From NCBI RefSeq assembly GCF_000420265.1, contig NZ_ATUP01000001.1, positions 1,798,001 to 1,862,000 of the forward strand: a stretch of DNA of 64,000 nt, read 5' to 3'. This DNA is from Oceanicaulis alexandrii DSM 11625. GTDB lineage: Bacteria > Pseudomonadota > Alphaproteobacteria > Caulobacterales > Maricaulaceae. Each line of letters opens with the position of its first letter. Position 1 is the stretch's first letter. This document shows, in pieces, positions 51,870-61,200 of this stretch. The translations under genes and the position numbers were made by a program. The notes under the pieces were generated by a model, which did not search any database, was not told the DNA's origin, and was given only the letters and a program-made list of their open reading frames with translations.

Positions 51870-54640
51870 TGCGCCTGGCCCCAGGTACTGGCGGCCTTGG
51901 CTTCGACCTCCAGCGGCACGGACAGGGATTGGGCGGGCGCGGCGGCGCCCATCATCACCTCGGTGACCAGCTTGATCACCTGATCCGCTTCGCTCTCTGG
52001 CGCTTCAAATACCAGTTCATCATGCACTTGCAGCAGCATGCGGGTTTTCAGGCCCGCATCGCCCAGCGCATCGGGCATGCGCACCATGGCGCGGCGGATG
52101 ATATCGGCGGCGGCGCCCTGAATGGGCGCGTTGATCGCCTGACGTTCCGTGAACTGACGGACTGACGGGTTCTTGTCCCTGATGCCGGGCAGATGGATGC
52201 GGCGGCCAAAGATGGTGGAGACGCAGCCCTTGGCTTTCGCCTCTTCCTTCATGGCGTCCATATAGGCCTTGATGCCGGGGAATTTCTTGAAATAGCTATC
52301 GATATAGGCTTTCGCCTCATCGCGCCCGATGCCGAGATTGTTGGCGAGGCCAAAGGCGGAAATGCCGTAGATGATCCCGAAATTGATCGCCTTGGCGTTG
52401 CGGCGCGTGGTCGGGTCCATGTCTTCGAGCGGCACGCCGAACATTTCCGACGCCGTCAGGGCGTGAATGTCCTGGCCCTCGCGGAAGGCCTGCTTCAGCG
52501 CTTCCACATCGGCGATATGGGCCAGAAGGCGCAGTTCGATTTGGGAATAGTCCGCCGCGACGATCACATGGCCGGGCTCGGCGGTGAAGGCTTCACGGAT
52601 CTTGCGACCTTCTTCGGTCCGTATGGGGATGTTCTGAAGGTTCGGCTCCGAGCTCGACAGACGTCCCGTGGTGGTCGCGGCCAGCGAGAAGCTGGTGTGA
52701 ACCCGGCCTGTATTGGGATTGATCGCCTCTTTCAGAGCGTCTGAATAGGTGGATTTGAGCTTGGCGAATTGCCGCCAGGTCAGAAGCGCCTTGGGCAGCT
52801 CATGGCCTTGCTCGGCCAGTTCATCGAGCACGGCGGCGTCCGTCGACCAGGCGCCGGATTTGGTTTTCTTGCCGCCGGGCAGGCCCATTTCTCCAAACAG
52901 GATTTCGCCGATCTGCTTGGGGCTGCCCAGATTGAATTTGTGGCCTGCCAGACCGTGCGCGGTTTCTTCGGCCTCGGCCATTTTCTGCGCAAAGTCCGAC
53001 GAAAGGCGCGACAGTTGGGCGACATCCACCTTCACCCCCGCCAGTTCCATATCGGTCAGAACCTGCGGCAATGGACGTTCAAGCGTTTCATAGACGGTGG
53101 ACAGGCCCTTGCCTGCGAGCCCGGCTTTCAACAGCTCCCACAAGCGCAGAGTCACATCGGCGTCTTCGGCGGCGTATTCGGTGGCGGTCTGAAGGTCGAT
53201 CTCGGAGAAGCGTTTCTGGGATTTGCCAGAACCGCACACCTCTTTGAACGAGATGCATTTATGCCCGAGATAGCGCTCGGCCAGCTCATCCATGCCGTGA
53301 TTATGAAGGCCCGCCGCCTGCACATAACTGATCAGCATGGTGTCGTCATAAGGCGCGACACGCACGCCATAACGCTGGAACACCGCCAGATCGTACTTGA
53401 AATTCTGGCCGACCTTCAGGATGGCGTCGTTCTCTAAGATCGCCTTGAGCCGCCCAAGCGCCTCGCCCTCATCGATCTGCTCGGGCTTCATGCCGCCATC
53501 GGCCAGATCGCCGCCTTCATGGCCGAGCGGGATGTAGCACGCTTCTCCCGGCGCGGTGGCCAGCGAGACGCCGACAAGGCGTGAGGCGACGGCGGACAGG
53601 GCGTCGGTCTCCACATCCACCGCGATGATGCGGGCGGCCTTGGACTTCTCAATCCAGCGCTCCAGCGCCTCAACAGTCTGGACGGTTTCGTATTTGGAGC
53701 GGTCGATGGGCGCGGTGGCGTCGCCGGTTTCATCAGCGACCGGGGCGCCCAGCCCTTCCTCGACCCGGCGGGTCAGGGTGCGGAACTCCATGGATTTCAG
53801 AAAGTCGACGAGCTTCTCCGCATCCGGGTCTGCGGCCCCGAACACGTCCAACTCTTCCGTGATCGGAACGTTAGGCTCCAAGGTGACGAGTTTCAGCGAA
53901 ATGCGGGCGTCATCGGCATGCTCGATCAGTTTTTCGCGGCGCTTGGGCTGTTTGATCTCTTCGGCGCGCGCGAGCAGCGATTCCAGATCGCCATACTCAT
54001 TGATCAGCTGGGCGGCGGTCTTGATGCCGATGCCGGGCACGCCGGGCACATTGTCGACGCTGTCCCCCGCCAGCGATTGCACGTCGATGACGCGGTTCGG
54101 CGCGACGCCGAACTTTTCGATGACCTCGTCATGGCCGATGCGCTTGGACTTCATCGGATCGAGCATGGTCACCTGGTCATTGACCAATTGCATCAGATCC
54201 TTGTCAGAGCTGGCCACGGTGACGCGCGCGCCCTTCTCGGCGGCGAGGCGGGCATAGGTCGCGATCAGGTCGTCCGCTTCAAACCCTTCCATCTCGATGC
54301 AGGGCAGCTCGAACGCCTGGGTGGCTTCGCGGATCAGCTTGAACTGCGGCACCAGGTCTTCGGGCGGCTCGGGCCGGTTCGCCTTGTACTGATCGTAAAG
54401 CTCATTGCGGAAGGTTTTGGATGAATGATCGAAAATCACCGCGAGGTGCGTCGGCTGATCCTCGCCCTTCAGATCTTCGAGCAGCTTCCACAGCATGTTG
54501 CAGAAGCCCTGAACCGCGCCTACGGGCGTGCCGTCAGACCGGGTCAGCGGCGGCAGAGCGTGATAGGCGCGGAAGATATAACCAGACCCGTCCACCAGAT
54601 AGACATGGCTGGATGAATCAACAGGACGAGTGACGGCCAT
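51866..54640 (-). CDS. polA: DNA polymerase I
   Basis: 924 residues, complete three-domain enzyme. The 5' nuclease domain starts VYLVDGSGYIFRAYHALPPL and has EGFEADDLIATYA. The 3'-5' exonuclease keeps its DxE (IIAVDVETDAL). The polymerase domain has RLSSSEPNLQNIP, VAADYSQIELRLLAHI (motif A), GIIYGISAFGLA (motif B) and LLQVHDELVFEAP (motif C). It fills gaps and removes RNA primers in replication and repair. It is convergent with the oxygenase gene. Confidence 0.97.
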   Translation of the reverse strand: MAVTRPVDSSSHVYLVDGSGYIFRAYHALPPLTRSDGTPVGAVQGFCNMLWKLLEDLKGEDQPTHLAVIFDHSSKTFRNELYDQYKANRPEPPEDLVPQFKLIREATQAFELPCIEMEGFEADDLIATYARLAAEKGARVTVASSDKDLMQLVNDQVTMLDPMKSKRIGHDEVIEKFGVAPNRVIDVQSLAGDSVDNVPGVPGIGIKTAAQLINEYGDLESLLARAEEIKQPKRREKLIEHADDARISLKLVTLEPNVPITEELDVFGAADPDAEKLVDFLKSMEFRTLTRRVEEGLGAPVADETGDATAPIDRSKYETVQTVEALERWIEKSKAARIIAVDVETDALSAVASRLVGVSLATAPGEACYIPLGHEGGDLADGGMKPEQIDEGEALGRLKAILENDAILKVGQNFKYDLAVFQRYGVRVAPYDDTMLISYVQAAGLHNHGMDELAERYLGHKCISFKEVCGSGKSQKRFSEIDLQTATEYAAEDADVTLRLWELLKAGLAGKGLSTVYETLERPLPQVLTDMELAGVKVDVAQLSRLSSDFAQKMAEAEETAHGLAGHKFNLGSPKQIGEILFGEMGLPGGKKTKSGAWSTDAAVLDELAEQGHELPKALLTWRQFAKLKSTYSDALKEAINPNTGRVHTSFSLAATTTGRLSSSEPNLQNIPIRTEEGRKIREAFTAEPGHVIVAADYSQIELRLLAHIADVEALKQAFREGQDIHALTASEMFGVPLEDMDPTTRRNAKAINFGIIYGISAFGLANNLGIGRDEAKAYIDSYFKKFPGIKAYMDAMKEEAKAKGCVSTIFGRRIHLPGIRDKNPSVRQFTERQAINAPIQGAAADIIRRAMVRMPDALGDAGLKTRMLLQVHDELVFEAPESEADQVIKLVTEVMMGAAAPAQSLSVPLEVEAKAASTWGQAH

Positions 54641-54721
54641 GACAGCGCTCCGGCGGCAATTGGGCGAGGGAGCGCCACCCTATGCGGCGTCGCAAGACTG
54701 AGCAATCAGAAGCCCCACCCT

Positions 54722-56251
54722 CTAACCCGGAAACGCCAGCCCGCTAATCAGGCTGCTCACCAGCGCAATCAGTGGCGCGGCGACCAGGTTGATGCGGAAG
54801 CCGGCCTTGATCATCTGGGTCATGCTGGCGGCGCCCGAGGCGTAGACAATGGCGTTGGGCGCGGTGGCGACGGGCAGCATGAAGGCGCAGCTGGCGGACA
54901 GGGCGACCGGCACGATCAGATGCTCGGGCGGCACGCCGGCGGACACCGCGACCGCGCCCAGCACCGGCAGGAAACCCGAGACCGTGGCGACGTTCGAGGT
55001 CAGCTCGGTCAGGAACACCACGATGCAGGCGAGGATCAGCACGGTCAGGGGCAAGGGCAGGGTGGAGACCCAGTTCAGATGCCCGCCGATCCAGCCCGCG
55101 AGCCCGGTCGCCTGAATGGCGGCCGCCAGCGACAGCCCGCCGCCGAACAGCAAGATCACTTCCCAGGGGATGCGCTTGGCGGTCTCCCAGTCCATCAGCG
55201 CCTGACCTTGGCCGACCTTGCCGCCCGCCGGGATCAGGAACATGGCGAGCGCGCCCGCCATGGCGATCTGCGCATTGCCGAGGCTGAGGACGATGGGCAG
55301 TTCAAGCTGGGCGCTGATCCAGGCCAATAGCGGGTTCCAGCCAAAAGTGAGGTCGGGTTGGCCGATCAGGAAGCCGGGCAGGGTGCGGCCCATCCACAAC
55401 AGCGCGACCGTGCCGAACGCCAGCGCCACGCGAAACTCGGGCGTGGTCATGGACCCCAGCGCCGCCTTGTGGCGCAAGATGATCTCGCGGCCCGCCTCGT
55501 TGGGGGCGTGGCCGTCCACCTTGAACACCCATTTGGTCAGGATCAGCCACATGGCGGGGATGATGAGCGCAGCAGCGGGCAGGCCGATCATCATCCATTG
55601 GGGAAAGCTGATCACCGCGCCGTATTCGCGCTCCATGAAGCCCATGGCGATGAGGTTGGTCGGCGTGCCGACCGGTGTGGCGATGCCGCCCACAGAGGCT
55701 GAATAGGCGACGGCCAGCGCCAGGGCCGGCGCAAACTGACTTGCGTCCACGCCTTCGTCTTTCAGCGCATCGGCGACTTTCAACGCGATGGGGATCATCA
55801 TCAGAGTGGTCGCGGTGTTGGAGATCCACATGGAGAGCACCGCGGTCGCGGTCATGAAGCCCAGCATCATCAAGGCTGGGCGCGAGCCGAAGGCGGCCAC
55901 GATATTGAGCGCGATCCGGGTGTGCAGATTCCACCGCTCGATCGCGAGCGCCACGATGAAGCCGCCCAGAAGCAGCATGACGATGGGATCGGCATAGGGC
56001 GCGGAGGCGGCCCGCATGCTGAGGATGCCGACCACAGGGAACACGGCGAGCGGGACGAGCGCGGTGGCGGCGATGGGAATGGCTTCGGTCGCCCACCAGC
56101 ACGCCATCATCAAGGCGAGGGAGGCCAGCAGCCAGGCGGAGCGGTCCAGGGTTTCCGGCACGGGCAGGAATTGCAGCCCGACCGCGAGCACCAATCCCGT
56201 GATCAATCCGATGCGCTGACGCATCGCCGACGCATTCGGCTGGCTCATCAT
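54722..56251 (-). CDS. DASS/SLC13-family sodium:dicarboxylate symporter
   Basis: 509 residues with 11 or more hydrophobic segments. Two SNT substrate-binding motifs are present: SMWISNTATTLMMIPIAL and LTELTSNVATVSGFLPVLG, with the associated GGIATPVGTPTNLIA. This is the VcINDY-type fold, which imports C4-dicarboxylates or citrate with sodium. The start MMSQPNAS has GGGGGAGC just upstream. It stands alone; neither neighbour indicates the substrate. Confidence 0.92.
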   Translation of the reverse strand: MMSQPNASAMRQRIGLITGLVLAVGLQFLPVPETLDRSAWLLASLALMMACWWATEAIPIAATALVPLAVFPVVGILSMRAASAPYADPIVMLLLGGFIVALAIERWNLHTRIALNIVAAFGSRPALMMLGFMTATAVLSMWISNTATTLMMIPIALKVADALKDEGVDASQFAPALALAVAYSASVGGIATPVGTPTNLIAMGFMEREYGAVISFPQWMMIGLPAAALIIPAMWLILTKWVFKVDGHAPNEAGREIILRHKAALGSMTTPEFRVALAFGTVALLWMGRTLPGFLIGQPDLTFGWNPLLAWISAQLELPIVLSLGNAQIAMAGALAMFLIPAGGKVGQGQALMDWETAKRIPWEVILLFGGGLSLAAAIQATGLAGWIGGHLNWVSTLPLPLTVLILACIVVFLTELTSNVATVSGFLPVLGAVAVSAGVPPEHLIVPVALSASCAFMLPVATAPNAIVYASGAASMTQMIKAGFRINLVAAPLIALVSSLISGLAFPG

Positions 56252-56343
56252 GCTCCCCCGTCTGTTGTTTCAAACAGGTATAGGGGCAGGGTTTCCGGGA
56301 TCAATCGAAACCGGAATAATTCAATGTCTTTTGGAGAAGGCGC

Positions 56344-56547
56344 TTAGGCCTTGGGGTCGGATTTCGAGCCACGCAGCACGAAGCGGCGGTCGCAATAGCC
56401 GCATTCGACGAAGTCGTCTTCACCCATATCATACCAGACGCGGGGATGGCCCAGCGCGCCGCCGCCGCCATCGCACATGACGCGCTTCTGGTCGACCACG
56501 ATCACTTCGGGGGCGGGCAGGGAGGAGGCGTTGGCGGTGTCGGTCAT
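56344..56547 (-). CDS. Zinc-finger protein of the NDUFS6 type (zf-CHCC)
   Basis: 67 residues. The zinc motif CDGGGGALGHPRVWYDM, then FVECGYCDRRFVL gives C-x8-H...C-x2-C. This family includes the mitochondrial complex I subunit NDUFS6, and alphaproteobacterial members are small stand-alone proteins presumed to join complex I. Here no complex I genes are in the window. Confidence 0.85.
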   Translation of the reverse strand: MTDTANASSLPAPEVIVVDQKRVMCDGGGGALGHPRVWYDMGEDDFVECGYCDRRFVLRGSKSDPKA

Positions 56548-56708
56548 GATGTGCTCTGCCGGTCTGAGAGGGGTCCGGTGAAAGAAGATAGACAGCGACG
56601 CAGCGTGGACGAGGCCCGCGCACGCCGCTAGGGTCCGCTCCGTCTTAAGGCGCGCGGCGTGCAGGCGTCAATTGCGCACGCGCGGCCCGCCCTCTTCGCT
56701 TGCAGATC

Positions 56709-57683
56709 ATGAGCCCGTCCATGTCCGAGAGCCAACCCGAATTCGCCCTTGAAGCCTATGGCCTGAAAAAGACCTATCCCGGCGGCAAGGGGTCGCCCGC
56801 CAAGGAGGCGCTCAAGGGTGTGGACCTGCAGATTCCGCGTGGCTCGATCTTCGGGCTGCTGGGGCCGAACGGGGCGGGGAAATCCACCTTCATCAATATC
56901 TTCGCAGGCCTTGTGACCAAATCCGCCGGCACGGCGAAGATCTGGGGCGTGGATATCGACAAGGATCCGCGCCGCGCCCGCGCCGCCATCGGCGTGGTGC
57001 CGCAAGAGCTGAACATGGACGTGTTCTTCACGCCGTCCGAGACGCTGGAATTGATGGCGGGCTTTTACGGCGTGCCCAAAGCCGAGCGCCGCACGCAGGA
57101 GATTCTCACCGCGCTGGGGCTGGACGACAAGCGCGACGCCTATGTGCGCCAGCTGTCAGGCGGGATGAAGCGCCGTCTGCTGGTGGGCAAGGCGCTGGTG
57201 CACAATCCGCCGGTTCTGGTGCTCGACGAACCCACCGCCGGGGTGGATATCGAGCTGCGCCGCCAGCTCTGGGAATATGTGCTCGAGCTGAACAAGCAGG
57301 GCGTCACCATCGTTCTGACCACGCACTATCTCGAAGAGGCGCAGGAGTTGTGCGACCAGATCGCCATCGTCAATCACGGTGAAGTGGTGGCCTGCGAGCC
57401 CAAGGCGGACCTGCTCAAGCGTCTGGATTCCAAAACCCTGGTGATCGAACCGGTGGAGCCGCTGGCTGCAATTCCGGCCGGGTTCGAGGCGCAGGACGCG
57501 ATTATCCGCCCTGACGGCTCGCTCGCCATCACTTACAAGTTCGGCGAAGCGTCTGTGGCCGACATGATCGAGACCTATCGCGCCTCGGGCGCGCGGATTG
57601 CCGATTTGCGCACCGAGGAGCCAGACCTGGAAGACGTCTTCCTGGCGCTGACCTATCAGGCGGATGAGGCGAAAACCGCCTGA
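56709..57683 (+). CDS. ABC transporter ATP-binding protein (ABC-2/DrrA type)
   Basis: About 324 residues. Walker A is GLLGPNGAGKST, signature LSGGMKRRL, Walker B VLVLDEPTAGVDIELR, and the H-loop is LTTHYLEEAQ. The C-terminal extension (about residues 245-324) is typical of DrrA-like exporters. ATG 56709 is chosen; ATG 56721 is possible and no start has a ribosome site. No ABC-2 permease gene lies next to it in the window. Confidence 0.9.
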   Translation: MSPSMSESQPEFALEAYGLKKTYPGGKGSPAKEALKGVDLQIPRGSIFGLLGPNGAGKSTFINIFAGLVTKSAGTAKIWGVDIDKDPRRARAAIGVVPQELNMDVFFTPSETLELMAGFYGVPKAERRTQEILTALGLDDKRDAYVRQLSGGMKRRLLVGKALVHNPPVLVLDEPTAGVDIELRRQLWEYVLELNKQGVTIVLTTHYLEEAQELCDQIAIVNHGEVVACEPKADLLKRLDSKTLVIEPVEPLAAIPAGFEAQDAIIRPDGSLAITYKFGEASVADMIETYRASGARIADLRTEEPDLEDVFLALTYQADEAKTA

Positions 57684-57734
57684 GCGCCCTAAAAACCGGA
57701 AGCCTTGCGGCGTTAACCGCGTTATCGTGAACCC

Positions 57735-58037
57735 ATGAAGCGGTTTTTCACACGACTCCTGGCGCTGGTCCTGTCCGGCGCGATCTTGATCGTTCTGCTG
57801 GCGGTGCTCTTGCAGATCGAACCGGTCGGTCTGGGCGGCTGGATCGTTTTTGCGCTTCTCGCCGCCGGGGCCGTGCTCGTTCCTGTGGTGCTGTACCGGT
57901 TCCTGATGCGCCAGTCACGACCGAGGCAAGACGTGCAGGACGCTGCGGGTGCGGGTGTCGCGGTCGGCATTGGGCTCGAGCAACAGCGCCAGCGTCGCGA
58001 TGACAGCGATGACGATATCGATCTAGGCGTAGACTAG
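57735..58037 (+). CDS. Small two-helix membrane protein, unknown
   Basis: 100 residues. Two transmembrane helices (LLALVLSGAILIVLLAVLL and GGWIVFALLAAGAVLVPVVL) are followed by a Gln/Arg/Asp-rich soluble tail ending RDDSDDDIDLGVD. No family is recognised. It is 51 bp downstream of the ABC ATPase on the same strand, but it is too small for a permease. The terminator at 58102 closes this unit. Confidence 0.6.
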   Translation: MKRFFTRLLALVLSGAILIVLLAVLLQIEPVGLGGWIVFALLAAGAVLVPVVLYRFLMRQSRPRQDVQDAAGAGVAVGIGLEQQRQRRDDSDDDIDLGVD

Positions 58038-58101
58038 AATTTTGGCCGTCCGGCGCGATCGCCTGACGGACATGCACACCCACCCCATCATCACTCACTG
58101 T

Positions 58102-58129
58102 AAAAAAATCCCCTCTCGGGGGATTTTTT
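58102..58129. terminator. Strong intrinsic terminator, bidirectional in form
   Basis: An A-tract, TCCCC, a 5-nt loop, GGGGA and a run of six T: the paired stem AAAAAATCCCC / GGGGATTTTTT is perfect over 11 bp. It ends the ABC ATPase / small membrane protein transcript before the autotransporter gene. Confidence 0.85.
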
Positions 58130-58215
58130 GTCGTCGCGCTCTCCTGTAGTGTAGGGCTTTGTTAACTCAGCCAGGATCAGGTTGAATGGCGTCGCCAGCA
58201 CGCTCCGGGGGGAAT

Positions 58216-61200
58216 ATGTTTAATTTCATCAAGACCTTAACGCGCAGCGTCGTGCTCGCTGCGTTCTCGGCGGCGTGCGTGGCGACGGCTCAGGCTCAGG
58301 ATCTGGGTTCGCCGACAACGGTGACGTTCAGTTTTGGGTCTACAACTGGAATTCCCAACCCTCATACAGAGAGTGGCTTCACCTTCACGTATAGTGGGGC
58401 CACGTTGGCCAGTGATGCTGGCGGCGGCGAAGGCGGCACCTCTGGTATTTTCGGATTTGACGACACGCCGAATGAAACCATCCGCATCGACTATTCCGGC
58501 GACAATTTCGATTTCAATTCCTTCTGGTATGACAATCAGGGGGCCGCAACGAACCTCACCGTCACGGGTCATAACAGTTCAGGTACAGAAGTCGCCCGGG
58601 ACACCTTCAACAGTTATACCGGCGCCAGCACGCTGACGATGACGGACACGGACTTCAACTCCGTCGACCATGTCATCATTCAGGCGAGCGCCGGGTTCAA
58701 TTCCGGTGTGCTGGACACCTTCGCCTTTGGTGTTCCGGTGGCGCCGGACACCACGCCGCCCGCCGTGCAGTCAATTACCGTGTCCGGCTCTCCCGCAGCA
58801 GGGGCGACGAGCGTGACGTTCTCTGTCGATTTCGACGAGACGGCCAACAATGTCAGCACCGATGACTTCACCCTGACGACGGTGTCGGGCTCCGCCACCG
58901 GATCCATCACCAGCGTCTCCGCCTCCAGCGGTGATCCGATCAGCGTCACCGTCAACAGCATCACGGGCACGGGCGTGATCCGGCTGGACCTCAACGGCGG
59001 CACCAATATCGCTGACGCGTCCGCCAATTCCGGGCCTTCCGCCTTCAGCTCCGGCTCGACGCATACAGTGGACCGCGACGCCCCCAGCGCCCCCTCCACC
59101 CCGGACATGACGGCGGGGACGGATACGGGAACCAGCAATACGGACAATCTGACGAGCGATACGACGCCAACCTTCACAGGCACGTCAGAGGCGAACGCGA
59201 CCATCACCGTCAGCTCGTCAGCCAGCGGCTCGCTGGGCACAACGGCGGCGAATGGAGCGGGTAACTGGAGTTTCACGCCCGGCGGCGCTTTGTCAGCCGG
59301 CGCTCAGACGATCACCGCGACCGCAACTGACGCGGCGGGGAATGTGTCGTCCGCGTCTTCGGGACTCTCCATCACCATCGATGCCTCGGCTCCGTCCGCG
59401 CCTTCGACGCCGGACATGAGCGCCGCCTCGGATCTCGGCGCGAGCGACACTGACAATCTCACATCCGACACCACGCCGACCTTCACGGGAGCTTCGGAAG
59501 CCAATGCGACAGTGACGGTGAGCTCGTCCGCTGACGGGACTCTGGGCGTGACCACAAGTGACGGCTCCGGCAACTGGACATTTACCTCCGGGGCTCTGTC
59601 TTCGGGGTCGCACACGATCACCGCTACAGCGACAGATGCGTCCGGCAATGTTTCGTCCGCCTCCAGCGGTCTGGCCATCTCAATTGACGTCGCCGCGCCG
59701 ACGGTCACGTCCATCGTGCGGCAAACCCCGGCGGGTCAAAACACCAACGCTGACAGTGTCATATTCCGGGTGACGTTCGCCGAAGCCGTGACCGCTGTCG
59801 GGGCGGCGGACTTCAGTGTCAGCGGACCCAGCGGCGCCTCCATCGGCGTGAGTGCGGCTTCCGCGCTCATTTATGACGTCACGATTTCCGGCGGCGACAT
59901 GGCGAGCCTGAACGCGACCGTGGATCTCGGTTTCGCCGGCGGCCAGGACATCACCGACACGGCGGGCAATGCGCTCAGCAACACCACGCCGGGATCGGAA
60001 GAAACCTACACGCTCGATAACACCGCGCCTTCCGGCTATTCGGTGACGCTTGATCAGCATCCGGTGAATTCTGGCAATCAGGGGGCGGCGTCGTTCACTT
60101 TTGCGAGTGCGGAAGTGGGCGCTGGGTACAGCTACACCATCACTTCGTCCGGCGGGGCGGGCTCGGTCTCTAATACAGGCACGATCAGCACCGCGACGGA
60201 TCAGATCACCGGCATTGACGTATCCGGTTTGCCCGACGGCACGCTGACCCTGTCCGTCACGCTGACCGATCCGGCGGGTAACGCCGGCAGCGCCGCCACC
60301 GACACCACGACCAAGGAAGCGCAGGCGCCGCAGGTCAATTCGATTACGCTGGTCGGGTCTCCCGCCGGCAATGCGACCAGCGTGACATTCACCGTCGCCT
60401 TTACGGAAGCCGCCTCCAATATCACGACTGACGACTTCTCGCTGACCACGACAGGGTCGGCGGCAGGTACGATCGCGTCGGTTTCTTCATCCAGCGGGAC
60501 CAGCGTCACCGTCACGGTGAATTCAATTTCCGGCGCCGGCACGATCCGCCTGGATCTGGATGCGGCGACCGATATTCAGGATGCGTCCGGCAATTCGGGG
60601 CCGAACGCCTACACGTCCGGATCGGTTCACACCGTGGATAGTGTCGCCCCCGCCGCGTTCGGCATCGCGTGGCAGGACGCGTTGATCACCGCTACAAATC
60701 AGGCAGCCACAGATATCCGCTTCACGACGGCGGAGGTGGGGACCACCTATGCCTACACGGTGACGGACGGCGCTGCCGCGACGGTGACGGGTACTGCGGC
60801 CATCACGACCGCTACTCAGGATGTGACGATTGACGTGTCCGGGCTTGCAAATGGCACCCTGACTCTGACCGCCACGCTGACGGATGCCGGGGGTAACGTC
60901 ACCAACCAGACCGCCGCCGCAACTGTGACCAAATCGGCCACGCCGCCCGCATTCTCCATGGCGTTCTCACCCACGACGTCGCTTGTGGGGCAGGCGTCAA
61001 CGCTCACCTACACGATTGATAATAGTGCTGGTTTGGTTTCTGCATCGTCTTTGGCGTTTTCCCATTCGCTGTCAGCGGGGCTGGCTATATCCACGCCCCC
61101 CAACGCCAGCACCACATGTACAGGGGGCAGTGTGACCGCTGTGGCTGGCGCAGGAACCGTCAGTTATTCGGGCGGATCTGTGAATACAGGCGCCAGCTGC